From positions 7,550,488 through 7,614,487 of the forward strand of contig NC_058140.1 of assembly GCF_011075055.1 (NCBI RefSeq): a stretch of 64,000 nt of DNA, given 5' to 3'. Shown here piece after piece: positions 12,730 to 24,100 of this stretch (position 1 is the first letter of the stretch; each line of letters begins with the position of its first letter). Both the position numbers and the translations under genes were made by a program. The notes beneath the pieces are model-generated. The model was given only the letters and a program-made list of their open reading frames with translations. It did no database searches and had not been told where the DNA came from. This DNA comes from Mangifera indica. Taxonomy: Eukaryota; Streptophyta; Magnoliopsida; Sapindales; Anacardiaceae.

Positions 12730-13442
12730 TGTCATAGGCTTATATTTTCGTAAAGGTTTTGTGCGACACTTAGCGGCTATGTGCGCTAAGTTAGCCTAAT
12801 GTCCCAAAGGTGCGAAAATGTTATGCGGATGTGCGAAAGCACAAAATCAGTCCCAAAACGTACAAGCAAATGAACACAGAAAGGTAGGACAGGAGAAACT
12901 CAATATGCTGGAAAATTACTTTGTATTGCTTAAGTGTTTTGAGCTATACAAGTGAGGCCTTTTATAGGCAAAGGGGAACACAAGATGCCAAATTACATTG
13001 GTATGTACAATATGTGATAATACAAGTTATTCTCCCTAGGAGGGCAGGCTTTTACAGGCTGCCTGCAGGCTGCTCTTTCCATTGCATGCATAGGTGCCCA
13101 GCTGCAGAGTCTGCTGCATCCTGCCTGCATGGCTGTCCAGCTGCAGAGTCTTCTGTATCATGGCAGTCCATCTGCAAAGCCTGCTGCATGGTGCCTGCAT
13201 GCCTATTGAGTCTGCTGCTTACAGGTCTGCATCATTGCTCTGCTGCACCTTGGCTGCATGGCTGCCCTGCTAGCGGATGACAGGCTTATGTCCCTTTCTA
13301 CTGTAAGATGGCTTAGGCAAGTGGGTTGTGCTGGCACCTGACTTTGGTTGGACTCATGGTTGCTTGAATGGAGTTGACCCAAATGTGGGAATTGGGCCAA
13401 ATGAACCTCTATTGGGCTGGTGTGAATAATTGGGCTGTGACA
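12730..13442 (-). repeat. 5' LTR of the chromovirus (713 bp)
   Basis: Pair of 7342-8054. In the plus direction it starts with TGTCATAGG and ends with GGCTGTGACA. It carries the promoter and transcription start of the element on the minus strand. It has the same length as its partner, with scattered substitutions only. Confidence 0.95.
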
Positions 13443-14246
13443 TATAGCATTGAAAAAAACACTTTGGAATGACAACGCAATGGCTACAGGCCTTGGTTTA
13501 TTTATTTTTTTAAATTTTTTATCTGCTATATAAACCTCTTTAACATTTCTTATTTCACGTTACCTTTCCTTCCCAACTTTCTTCAATTCTCTTTATTTCA
13601 ATTTCAACACTGTTAATTTTGCCCAACTTCTTTGTTTCCATTTGTTTTTAAAACTTTTTCAATTTTTTTTTTCATTCGATACAAATGAATTCAAGCTTAC
13701 ATTAATTCAATCCTTTTAAATATTTTGATAATGAATAAATTCAATATGTTATCAATAAAAAATCTCGATCAAAGGCACGTGGAGGTGTAATGTCATTGTT
13801 GAAAAAAAAAATTGATGGTGTAGGAGCACTTTGATTAAATCGAAGGACTATTACTGGTAAATTAATTCGATGAGCAGTGTACAATCACTACGGTTCATTA
13901 ACTTGTGCGGTTCGGAGGGTATCAATCATCATTACGACAATATTAATGAATATTATAAAAAAATACCACAACACTTGACAGGGAAACAAAAAATTGGTTT
14001 CAGGAGATCATGATCAGTTGACAGATCTATTACCGATAATCCATACATTTCAATTGTGAAAGAAATGACAAACTTTACGTATAATCAACAAAAAATGTGC
14101 AATTACATGACCAGTTACATTATTGCTTCTAATCAACCCTTTAATTATGTCGAGGATGAAAAATTAAAATAGATGATGTATAATATTATTCAACCTACAT
14201 TTAAAAGAATTTTTAAGTCTACACTTAGATCTAACATACTTAGGAA

Positions 14247-14255
14247 TTATGAATT
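14247..14255 (+). repeat. Left 9-bp target duplication TTATGAATT
   Basis: Identical to 14898-14906. A 9-bp duplication is the usual footprint of Mutator-like transposons. Confidence 0.93.
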
Positions 14256-14897
14256 GGCCAAACGACTATTTCCCACCCAAAGTTTGATGTTGTCTCAAGT
14301 TTCCACCCTTTAACTATGGAAACACCAAATACCCACCCATAGCCGGTTAAATTTAACCAAACCCTAACGGTGGTAAGGGTAAAATTGTCATTTTCTTTAT
14401 AATATTAAAAATAAACTAAAATAGAACTAAATTTTGTCCCCCTAAACTTTAAAAACTAAAATTTACCCCAGCCTAAGTTTTAAAAAATGGCAGTTTCACC
14501 TTAGGGTTTGGTTTTGAAATCTCTGACGACCTCTCCGGCTCCGTTGTCGACGGCGTCTCCCTCCCGAAGCATCCTCTCCTTTCGACGATCCCTTTCCTCC
14601 CATTTGGAGGTCCGTTCGGCGTCGAAGACGCCTTGGGAGACGAAGAACTTTGTCTCACAGGAGAGGTCGCCGGAGATTTCAAAACCAAACCCTAGGGTGA
14701 AACTGCCATTTTTTAAAACTTAGGCTGAGGAAAAATTTTAGTTTTTAAAGTTTAGGGGGGCAAAAAGAGATAAAATTTTCAGATGTTAGGGTTTGGTTAA
14801 ATTTAACCGGTCATGAGTGGGTGTTTGGTGTTTCCATAGTTAAAGGGTGGAAACTTGAAAAAACATCAAACCTTGGGTGGGAAATAGTCGTTTGGCC
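14256..14897. mobile_element. Palindromic Mutator-like MITE (foldback), 642 bp
   Basis: Starts GGCCAAACGACTATTTCCC and ends with its reverse complement. The arms stay complementary almost to the centre, so the entire element can fold into one hairpin; both strands carry a 71-codon open frame ending in the same peptide LPFFKT, which is a product of the symmetry and not a gene. It is flanked by a perfect 9-bp target duplication TTATGAATT. The arms contain a GC-richer core (CTCCGGCTCCGTTGTCGACG) that may derive from captured gene DNA. It has no transposase, so it depends on another element. Confidence 0.92.
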
Positions 14898-14906
14898 TTA
14901 TGAATT
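14898..14906 (+). repeat. Right 9-bp target duplication TTATGAATT
   Basis: Exact copy of 14247-14255. Confidence 0.93.
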
Positions 14907-15708
14907 AATGAAATTAAAAATTATGAAAGAACTACTTGATTTTGATAGTGTTATTTCTGTTATTTTATATTTATAAACAACTAGTAATTAATAGTTAAGA
15001 TATATTTGCACAACTATCCATTATATTAATTCTGACCGACAATTATGAAAAAAAAGTCATTACATTTAAAATATTAAAATATCCTCATTTTGGTGTCATA
15101 ATTTATCAAACATTTGCCAACAATTTTTACAAAGATAAAATAAATAAACTCTACTTTTTAATTGCATTTGATAATGCAAAAAATAATAATATCATTCGGT
15201 GTTAAATTATTTTATATTAAGTGTGCATGTCACATTATAAATTTAATAGCATAAGATAATATAAGTTTAATAAAATGTCAAATAGAATCAGTCAAACATG
15301 TTATCACTTAAATTTCATAATCTCCAGTACACATATAAGTATATCATGAAATGTGTAGACAAATGGCCTTTGAACTTCATTTATGTAAATGGATGATATT
15401 ATGCATCTTGTATGGGGGTTTTATATTCATATCAGACACATATTTCCACGTTTTACACTAAGATGTGTTTGTTGCTTGTTTATTATAAATATTTAAAATT
15501 TTCCTTCAATTGAATGAAAATGTTTTAAATTATTCAAAGAAAATCTAAGTTGACACATATTTTTCGGATTTGTATTTTTTTCTGAGAATATATGTTGGAA
15601 AATGAGTACTATAAGAACAGTAAGTTTAGTCATTTTAATCGAGAATCACTCGTCAAATGCTTTGAAAATTAATTGATCGTAAGATAATGTACGCAAGCAC
15701 ATGAGATT

Positions 15709-15850
15709 CGTTATGAAGGAAGGGCATCGGAATCACGTTTGTGGATGTGAACCATCATTGTGATTAGGCTAGAGTCCACGAATACCAAAATTAGCTGCAG
15801 GCTTTCCACTCTAAGGATAGCAACAATGATTTTTCGTATCACAGTATATC
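15709..15850 (-). pseudogene. RNase T2 exon 2 relic (third copy)
   Basis: The minus strand from about 15850 down to 15720 reads YCDTKNHCCYP, stop, SGKPAANFGIRGL, stop, PNHNDG. This matches exon 2 of the two RNase T2 copies at 30148-30303 and 51626-51781 (YCDTSKSCCYPTSGKPAADF, then SIHGLWPNYNDG). The catalytic histidine of the first active-site motif is now arginine and the following tryptophan codon is a stop. I found no trace of exons 3 and 4 at lower coordinates and none of exon 1 above 15850. It is an old relic of a gene or of a partial duplication, on the same strand as the other copies. Confidence 0.8.
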
Positions 15851-15859
15851 CGGCGTAGT

Positions 15860-17033
15860 AGACAGACACTACAAAGGTCAGGTTGGATCGATATATTGTT
15901 TATCGTGCTTGTTTGTATGATAAGACTTATGATATGATCCAAAACTCGCCGGATTGTGCTGTAATAAGGTCTTAATGGATCTATTCACATGTTTTATAAA
16001 TCCAAGTATTGAGTTATATATTTTTTATAATACTTTTGAGTTCCCTATATTATTAATTTTTTTTGCATCCGACTTGATTTTAATTAATTTTTAATTATTT
16101 ACAAGCTTTTCCATAGATATAATATAAATTAATTATTAATCTTGAACACGAGATTAATTAATTATCAACAAAATAATATACACATACATTTACATAAACA
16201 ATGATATATTATCATATGATTATATGATTTTAAATTAGAAATAAAAAAAATTCTAATCATATAGTGACATATTATCATTTGTACATAAAATTATACTTAT
16301 TATTTGTTTATATAATCTACTAATTAATTATGAATACATTCATGCATATCGTATTAATTAATCATTATTGTCTCTTGAGTTTCCCATAAAAATGATATTA
16401 ATTTTTTTAATTAATTGAACAATGATAGACCCCATAATTTTATGGGCCGTGCCAAACCAATGGTGACTGAGTTAGGTCACAAGCCGAACCGGCTCTTTAC
16501 CTTGTCTAATCCTAACATGAAAAAAACATATATTACGATCAAAACAAACCCCACAAATTAATTCTCTCTCTGTCTCAATAAATATTTATAGAGAGAGAAA
16601 TTTTATCATTTAATTGAACTTAAGATTTATTCATCTAATCATAGGTAGCGTACTTATGTTATTTGATCAGAAATGAGAAAGAATAGAAAGTAATCTCATT
16701 TCAAGTAAAAATAAAATGGTAATTAAATTAACTATGCTTCCATCGTTTTGCAAATTATATGAGAACTTATTCTACAAGTTTTAGTTTCTCTCTCATGAAA
16801 CGTGCGTGTTCCGGTCAAGACTATGAAGAATCTCTATTATTAAACGAGCTTTTCCGAAGGTTTTTGTATTATTCTCAAGAAAATATCGAGGGACATTAGA
16901 TTCAGAAAATTTTTTTAATATTCTGTTGATTTATTTTTTATTAGGGATATTATTTTGTTTTGTTTATTATATAAATTAACATTAATGATCTGACAGATAA
17001 TATAAGGGTAATTTGATTTCAACATTCACCTAA
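15860..17033. other. AT-rich intergenic DNA
   Basis: No gene is supported. About 16195-16325 resembles the small AT-rich MITE type at 59992-60171 (words such as TGATATATTATCATATGATTATATG) but without clear ends. Confidence 0.45.
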
Positions 17034-17518
17034 TAAGTTGTTTGGTTCGTAATAAAGAAATATTATTTGAGTATTCTATCTTTTATTATTTACATTTTCT
17101 TGTTCAGTTTATCAGTAATAAAAAATTTATGATAATTTTCTATCACCAGTAGTAGTGTAGTAGGTAATATAAGTGTTAATCTTATTACCATCTTCATCTT
17201 AGGTATTAAAAGATTATTAAAATAATTTTGATTTTATTATAATTATATTCTTATTTATTAAATTTTAGAACAAAAACAACCTAATTTTCAATTAATATAA
17301 CAAGTACTATTAAAAATATTTTACAATAATTATATGCAAAGATATTTAAGTAAAATAATATACTGATATTTTTTATTACTTTTAATCAAATATAATAATT
17401 ATTTATACCCATCAAATTTTATCAAATATAGTAATATTTTATATACAATAATTTTTTAAAAAATCTATCTTAATATTTCAATTTTGATAATAAAATATTA
17501 TTTAAATCAAACAGCTTC
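17034..17518. mobile_element. PIF/Tourist-like MITE, copy 1
   Basis: About 485 bp, similar along its whole length to 25519-26000, with the terminal motif GTTGTTTGGTT and its inverted partner AAATCAAACAGC. TAA lies on both sides (17031-17033 and 17519-17521), fitting the 3-bp TTA/TAA duplication of PIF/Harbinger elements. No coding capacity. Confidence 0.65.
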
Positions 17519-17521
17519 TAA

Positions 17522-17568
17522 ATATTAATATTACAAAGATACTCATAATTTTGATATAATTTAATCTT
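17522..17568. mobile_element. Left stub of a Tourist-like MITE split by copia A
   Basis: These bases plus 28707-29095 together align with the middle and right parts of the MITE family seen at 17034-17518 and 25519-26000. The two parts are separated exactly at the ATCTT target duplication of copia element A, so A was inserted into this MITE copy. Confidence 0.6.
17564..17568 (+). repeat. Left 5-bp target duplication ATCTT of copia A
   Basis: Identical to 28702-28706 on the other side of the element. Confidence 0.85.
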
Positions 17569-18076
17569 TGTTGAGGGGCGGTTTCCAACCAAAGCCATAA
17601 ATAAGAGTGGGTTTTTTTCCACCAAAGCAATAAACAAAAGTGGGGGGTTTTCAACCAAAATAATAAGTGACATTAAAATCTTAAGTGCACTTAATATGGG
17701 CAATGAAAAGTCATTGTAAATAGTCCATCATTTCTCTCTTTTTAAAAGAGAAGAGAGACCCACACCCAGTTGCTCTATATTTATTTGCACACTCTTTTCT
17801 CAAAATTAGTTGAAAGTTTTGCTTTTTCCTATCAGTAATATTATGTATATAATTTTTATGTATAATTTTATGTATAAATAATAACTTATTTGTATGTGAT
17901 TAGGTGTTAATTTATCTTTAATTTTTAACTATTCAATTATATAGTGATATGTCATTATTTATGCATAAAATTGTATATATAATATTATTTTTTTCCTATA
18001 TCTTTTCTCCTCTATTTTGCTCATATTGCATATTTCTCTTTTCACTTTTAATCTTTGTTTAATTGTATTTACAACA
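17569..18076 (+). repeat. 5' LTR of copia A
   Basis: Matches the 3' LTR (28424-28701) but is longer for two reasons. Near the start a unit of about 35 bp (GGTTTTCCACCAAAG-like, AATAA) is present three times in tandem at about 17570-17670, where the 3' LTR has one. At about 17835-17992 an AT-rich MITE is inserted. The conserved end TTTACAACA is followed by CGTTATTAACACC, where the primer-binding site is expected. Confidence 0.85.
17835..17992. mobile_element. AT-rich MITE inside the 5' LTR of copia A
   Basis: Absent from the 3' LTR at the matching position, so it was inserted after A. The ends are inverted repeats: GTAATATTATGTATATAATTTT against the inverse of AAAATTGTATATATAATATTATT. Similar to the element at 59992-60171. 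Confidence 0.65.
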
Positions 18077-19401
18077 CGTTATTAACACCAATTGCTCAGA
18101 TATATTATAATACTAACGATCTTTCAATTATGTTGTTATCTTATTTGTATCTTACAAATATAAATATCTCAATTATAATATTATCTTGTTTGCGAAATAC
18201 AAATTATGAATGTTTTAATTATTGTTATTCTTCAATTTATAATTTATGTTAATGCAAATTATAATCAGCCTGAAGTTTGATAAATCCCAAAAAATATGTA
18301 CCCAAAGTCCTAAATATTATTAAAATATTTATTTGTATTATAGTAATTGTATCCAGTTTGTACAATTGTGAGAATATATATATATATATGGGCTTGAAGT
18401 CCAAAGTTTCATCAAAATATTTATTTTATAATAACTATATTTTATTTGCAACTTAAAGCTTGCATAAATTGTTAAGAAAATATAGACTTGAAATCTGAAA
18501 TATCATCAGAATTAAAGTTTTATATACTACAAAATTTTGAATATTAATTATAGAATCATAAGTTTTGTGAATATGAGATAAATATGAACCTGAAGTTTTA
18601 ACATATTTTTTCTTAATCATATCAGTAATTTTTGTTACTTTTATCAACATATAGTTGGTGAAAATATCAAACCTTATAAAACTTTAATATGTTACGATTG
18701 GATGAAGAAAACTATATTGAATGGACTCTTGACATGGTTCTCCATTTAGAATCCATAAACCTTGGAGAAGAAATTAAAGAATAAAATAAAACATCCTAAC
18801 AGGATAAATCTAATACTGCTATTTTCTTTCGACACCACATCCACAAAGGATTGATAACTGAATATGTGGATATAATTGATCCACTAGAATTTTGGATAAA
18901 CATAAAAGAAATATTTGATCATCAAAGGTCAATAACACTGTCAATAAACCAATGTGAATGAATTTATTTACGCTTACAAACTTTTAAATCTGTAAGTGAA
19001 TATAATTCTGCTATGTTCAGAATAGTTTCCCAAATGTGATTATGTGGGGAAAAAATAACCGAAGATAATAGGTTAGAAAAAAACTTTCTCGACATTTTAT
19101 CCCTCAAATATGCTCTTGCAGTAGCAATATCGAGAAAAAAACTTTAAAAAAAATTCTGAATTAATATCTTGTTTGACGGTTGTTCAGTAAAGCGATGAAT
19201 TGTTATTAAGAAACTATCAAACACGCCCTACTAGTATTGCACCATTCTATGAGGTAAACACAACTACCAAAAATAGTTATCATGAGCGCATATAAAGTCT
19301 TGGAAGAAATAAGTTTCAATCCAAAAGTAGTAATAATAAAAAATCTCACCATCATAAATGGACCAGAGATAAAATAAAACAGGACAAAGGAAAATTGATA
19401 C

Positions 19402-19409
19402 ATAGCAAA
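19402..19409 (+). repeat. Left 8-bp target duplication ATAGCAAA
   Basis: Exact copy at 19736-19743; the 8-bp size is that of hAT transposons. Confidence 0.92.
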
Positions 19410-19735
19410 TAGGGCTGGACTCGAGCCGAGCCAGCTCGAGCTCGAGCTCGGCTCGGCTCGGTTCGAGCCCGAAACGAGCCGGGCTCTGCTCGGCTCGATT
19501 GAGCTCGAGTCGAGCTCGCGCTAGTTCGGATTGGTTCGGTATATTTTTTTTTAAAACTTTTTATACAAAATGACGTCGTTTTGATCCATATATATATACA
19601 AAACGATGTCGTTTTGATATGAAAAACGAGCCGAGTCAAGCCGTAAACGAGCCGAACTCGAGCCGACCATAAATAAACCGAACCGAGCCCGAGCTGGCTG
19701 CTAGCCGAGCTCGGCTCAGCTCAAATCCAGCCCTA
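19410..19735. mobile_element. hAT-type MITE rich in CTCGAGCTCG words
   Basis: 326 bp, starting TAGGGCTGGACTCGAG and ending with the inverted partner ...AAATCCAGCCCTA, flanked by perfect 8-bp duplications ATAGCAAA. The arms are GC-rich, unlike the surroundings, and are full of GAGCTCG/CGAGCC words that can pair with themselves. The middle holds two ACGACGTCGTTTTGAT-like words in inverted or repeated arrangement. No coding capacity. Confidence 0.93.
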
Positions 19736-19743
19736 ATAGCAAA
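19736..19743 (+). repeat. Right 8-bp target duplication ATAGCAAA
   Basis: Exact copy of 19402-19409. Confidence 0.92.
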
Positions 19744-20231
19744 CCATAAAATTAAGAAAACAAATGTTACAGATGTGGTTCTAAAGACCATTGGTTGCAT
19801 ACCTCTTGTATACCTAGATTTTTGGTGGATTTATATTAAACATCCATAAAAAATAATGAAAAAAAGATCAAATTAAATTTTGTTGATAATCTAGATCTTA
19901 TAGTTCTAACAAACTTTGATATTTCAGACTTTTCTTTTAGATTAAGAAATCATGCATATTATTTTGTGTAATAAGTACTATATATTACTTTCTTTTAATA
20001 TTTTCTAATGACTAATATAATTTTGAAAATGAATGGAAACTGATTCTAAAATTGAAGCATTGACACCAAAAGATAATGATACAAATATGTGTTTGGTAGA
20101 TAGTGTAACAACACATATAATTCTTAAAGTAAAAAAAATTCTTCTTAATTTTATCACCAATTGAAGCTAAAATAAGCATTATTTTAGGGTCAACAAACCT
20201 AATTGAAGGCTTCAAAAGAGCCACAATTCTA

Positions 20232-20895
20232 TTGAAAAATGAGACCAAATTAAATATCAATGATACATTATATTCAAATAGATCTAGAAGAAATCTATTT
20301 AGTTTCAAAGATATAAGAAATAATAGTTTTCATATTAAAACTGTGAATGAAAATAGTGCAGAATTTCTCTGTATAACTAGTAATATCTTTAAAAAAAGGC
20401 ATATACTAGAAAAAGTTTTTGCTTTATCATCTGGATTGTATTATCTAATTATAAAGATAATTGAAACCTATGCAATATCGAACCAGAAGTTCTCTTATTT
20501 AAAAATTTTTATACTTTGGGATGACTGTCTAGGTCACTGAAGATCAACAATAATATGTAGGATTGTTAAAAATTCATATGGACATGCACTAAATACTCAC
20601 AAGATTTTCTTGTTCAATGAAAAATTCTTCATTGTTTGTTCACAAGGTAAATTAGTAGTTAAATCATATCCTCCAAAGTTGGAGTTAAATCTCTATTATT
20701 CTTATAAAGGATTCAATGAGATATATGTCGACTCATTTATCCACCAAGTGGGTCATTTCGTTATTTTATTGTTTTAATTGATGTATATGCACGATAGTCT
20801 CGTGTTTCTTTATTGTCAACTCGGAATGTTACATTTGCTAAACCGCTAGCATATATTATCAAATTAAGGACATATTTTTAAATTACTCGATCATA
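20232..20895 (+). pseudogene. Copia A pre-integrase and integrase N-terminal part
   Basis: The best open part (20232-20540) encodes a GAG-pre-integrase domain: RSRRNLFSFKDIR, then SGLYY, then FILWDDCLGH, in which the histidine that normally follows the tryptophan in LWH is Asp. Downstream, about 20545-20870 still reads as integrase (HPPSGHF-like DSFIHQVGHFVILL, then KLRTYF). It stops where copia element B is inserted; the integrase C-terminal part resumes at about 25260. Confidence 0.75.
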
Positions 20896-20898
20896 GTG

Positions 20899-21148
20899 CA
20901 CTCATTCATTGTAATGTTGGGATTACGAATATTTCTATAATGGCTACTCAATACGTAAATAGGGTTCTCACGATTAGTCATCTAATCCCCTTGTCATAGT
21001 CTACCATTCTAAAGAAATGTTATTCATACAATCATATAACTATAGTTAACATATGAATTAAATAACAATCAATCATTTTATTAATAATTAATATAAATTA
21101 CATTCACAAAGGCCAAGTTTGATTGGCTCTAGGGCATCAACCCTAATA
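20899..21148 (-). repeat. 3' LTR of copia B
   Basis: Direct repeat of 24862-25118, sharing words such as TTCATTGTAATGTTG, TTTCTATAATGG, AATCATTTTATTAAT and TTGGCTCTAGGGCATC. The inner end meets the polypurine-like tract at 21149-21160. Confidence 0.8.
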
Positions 21149-21149
21149 A

Positions 21150-24100
21150 TCTCTCACTTGCACTATAACCAATTGGTTATATATCTAATGTCAAGCTTGG
21201 TTACATGTCTATCAGGCTTTTACTGTGATAGAGGCTTTCTGAGTGAGTTAGCCAAATTGTCATCTGTATCAATCTTTGCTATATGTATGTCACCTCGTTG
21301 TATAATCTCTTGAATTAGATGATATTGTTTTAGTATATGCTTGGATTTTTAATGAGACTGTGACTCTTTTATTTGAGCAATCACTCCGTTGTTGTGGTAA
21401 TGGAGCTTAATCGGCCCTGCGATACTCAAAACCACTCCAAGTTCAGTAACAAACTTCTTGATCCATAAAACCTCTTTTGTCGCACTCAGACTCTATTGTA
21501 GAATTAGCTATTATGCTTGGAGTTTTTCCAACTAAATGCATTCTCATTCAAACAAAACACAAATTCTAATTAGGATTTGTAATCATCTTGATTAGTTTGA
21601 AACTTGTATCATTATAACCTCTTACAATGAGTTCAGATTCCCCTCCATAAACCAATAATACATCCTTTGTCTTTCTCAAGTACTTTAGGATATTTTTGAT
21701 AGTCATCTAGTGTTTTTCACCTAGATCAGATTGACATATACTACAAACACTCAAGGTGTATGAGACATCAATTCTCGTACATAACATGATGTACATGATT
21801 GATCCTATTACTCATTTTATCTCTCTTAGATTGTGTATATAGACACATCTTTTTTTAAAGATATATACCATAGGACATGAACAAAATCCTTTCTTGGATT
21901 ATTCCATATTAAATTTTGTCAATACATTATTTATGTACGTGTTTTGACCTAGGCCTAACAATTTATAATCTCTATCTTGGTAAATTTTAATCTTAAGAAT
22001 GTAGGTTGTCCTAAGTCTTTTGTGAAGAAACACTTAGATAACTAAACCTTTACCAATTGTAAGCTCGATATGTCATTTCGAATAATCAAGATGTCATCAA
22101 CATACAATACCAGAAATGCAATCACACTCCTATGACCACCTTATACACAAATGGTTCATCTTTGTCACTTTATTAAAACAAATATTCCAGCTTGCATACT
22201 TTCTTTGCTTATCCAGTAAAAACGAAACCATTGGGTTAAACCATATAGACGTGTTCTACAAGATTACTATTTAAAAAAGTAGTTTTGACATACATCTAAA
22301 AGGTTTCATAGTTATATTGTGCAACTATAGCAAGTTTAATCCTAATAGCCTTAAGCATAACAACTAACAAAAAGGTTTCATCATAGTCAATGTCATTTCT
22401 GAGTGAAACCTTTGGCAACCAACCATGCTTTATCGATATGCACGTTATGTTCTATGTCAGTTTTCTTTTTGAAAACCTATTTGCACCCAATGGATTTTAC
22501 CCCTTTTGGGTGCATTTATTAGAATTAATACTTGGTTTTAGTATAAGGAGTCTATTTAGGATTTCATGACATCCAACCATTTATCAGAGTTTGGACTTGA
22601 AATAGCCTCATTGTAGGTATTAGGTTTGCCATAATTGATGACTAGCACATCACCGTGCTGAGTCAAGAGAAAACTAAATCTCTCTAGCTCATGACATACT
22701 CGTGTAGACCTACGTAGATCTTGTGTGCATTAAGATTATTCTACCTAAAGTGAAAGAACTTCATCATCATGATCAGCCATCTATGATGACATATCGCTTT
22801 ACCTAATATTTGTGGTATCTTATGGCATAAAAACTGCATCGAGCATCACCTTTCTTTCACTAGTTCTCTTGAGAATAAATTCATTCTCACTGAACATGCT
22901 GGTATGAGCCACAAGGACATTTTACTCATTTGCGTGGTAGAAGCAGTATTTTATAGTAACCTTTGGATACCTCACAAAGACATATTTTTTGAACTTAGTG
23001 TTTAGCCTATTCAAAGTCAATTTCTTGACATAAGTTTCACAGCCTCAAATTCTCAAGTAATCTAGATTGGGCTTTTGCCAAGTCCACAACTCTTATAGAG
23101 TTTTATCTACAAATTTAGATGGGACACGGTTTAGTATAAAGGCAATAGTTTTTATGGCATGACCCCAAAAGACACAGGTAGATTGGTAAAACTTATCATG
23201 AATCTGACCCTTTCTATCAAGGTCTTATTCTTCTGTTTAGATACACTATTTTGTTGTGGAACACCAGAAAGAATGAGTTGAGATACTATCTCATTCTCCT
23301 TCAAGTATTGTCTAAATTTAACACTCAGATATTGACCCTCTTAATCGCTTCGGAGGATTTTAATTTGTTTCTCAAGTTGCTTTTCTACTTCAATCTTGAA
23401 TTCTTGAAGTTATCAAAGCATTTAGACTTGTTTTTCATCAAAACGCACAACCATATCTATTGAAATCATCAGTAAATATGATAAAACAGGCTTCCTCATA
23501 TCAAATATGCACTGTCATAGGTTTACATACATCATTGTGTATGATCTCTAATAGTTTAGTTGCCTTTTCACTATGACCTGTGAAAGGTGCTTTTGTTATC
23601 TGACTCAATAGGCACAATTAGCATTCATCATATGATTGGAAGTCATATGATTGCAAGATTCTTTGCTTCAAAAGTTTTGATAGATGTTTCGGTCTTATGT
23701 GGCCTAGCTTGCAATGCCACAAATATGTGGTATTCAAATCATTTAATTTTAATCTTTTATTATTTTGGACTTTGAGAATTTCATTATCTAGCTTCAGAAT
23801 ATATAAACCATTATACAATTCAACTGTTTTACAAAAAATATTATTTAAGCTGATGGTTATAAAACCACTAGCAATAAAAAATGAATATCTCTTTTTGTCC
23901 AAAACAAATATAGAAACTAAGTTTCTAGTAATATAAGGTACATAATAACAATGTTTTAATTTTAAAACTAGCCTAGTGAACAATCTAAGATAATAAACAT
24001 CTATGGTTAATGCAGCAACAGGTGCTTCATTTTCAACACGTAGGTTAACCTCTCATTTGGCGAGCAATCAAATTTACCGCAGTCTCTGTATATCAAAACA

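Larger units (their letters stand above)
7342..13442 (-). mobile_element. Full-length Ty3/gypsy chromovirus (LTR retrotransposon)
   Basis: A 6101-bp element on the minus strand, bounded by two 713-bp LTRs that start with TGTCA and end with TGACA. A primer-binding site for initiator methionine tRNA lies just inside the 5' LTR and a polypurine tract lies just before the 3' LTR. The order gag, protease, RT, RNase H, integrase, chromodomain is that of Ty3/gypsy, and the C-terminal chromodomain places it among the chromoviruses. The 6.1-kb size would suit the Galadriel or Reina lineages, but I cannot decide. The flanks share TATA (7338-7341 and 13443-13446); a fifth matching base is absent. It carries at least ten in-frame stops and two frameshifts in pol, so it cannot move on its own. 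Confidence 0.95.
13800..15310 (+). pseudogene. hAT-family transposase remnant
   Basis: Plus-strand translation in shifting frames gives recognisable hAT (Ac/zinc-finger BED type) blocks. There is a weak BED-like stretch near 13880-13920. A block with QPFNYVEDE and NIIQPTFKRIFKS lies at about 14090-14235. NYE then continues, across the inserted palindrome, as LMKLKIMKELLDFDS (14905-14955). A TTIHYINSDRQL block lies near 15010-15050, and CACHIINLIA followed by IKCQIESVKHV at about 15220-15300. The order agrees with hAT transposases. Several frameshifts and stops are present. A 642-bp element at 14256-14897 interrupts the coding sequence exactly between codons for NYE and the following Leu region. 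The C-terminal dimerisation domain was not found. Confidence 0.7.
7218..15400 (+). mobile_element. Decayed hAT transposon, interrupted by two insertions
   Basis: The interval holds a plus-strand hAT (Ac-like) transposase pseudogene. Its upstream part continues across the chromovirus insertion: 7230-7341 on the left and 13443-13800 on the right, the latter with a TATATAAA-like motif and CT-rich leader typical of a promoter region. The transposase coding region was later split by a 642-bp palindromic element with perfect target duplications. The outer ends of the hAT element were not found, so the limits are estimates; no terminal inverted repeats or 8-bp duplication could be assigned. Confidence 0.45.
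18690..20160 (+). pseudogene. Copia A gag and protease region
   Basis: The plus strand gives gag blocks typical of plant copia (ENYIEWTLDMVLHLES near 18700-18760; YLRLQTFKSVSEYNSAMF near 18965-19020). A CCHC zinc knuckle CYRCGSKDHWLHTSC with all four ligands follows at 19765-19809. Then a protease-like CLVDSVTTHIIL lies at about 20092-20125, where the family usually has an acidic-serine active-site motif; the match is partial. A hAT MITE (19410-19735) interrupts the stretch just before the knuckle. Several stops and frameshifts are present. Confidence 0.75.

Noticed and set aside
14473..14723. Two 71-codon open frames on opposite strands with the same end (LPFFKT)
   Set aside because: They are mirror images produced by the palindrome of the Mutator-like element.
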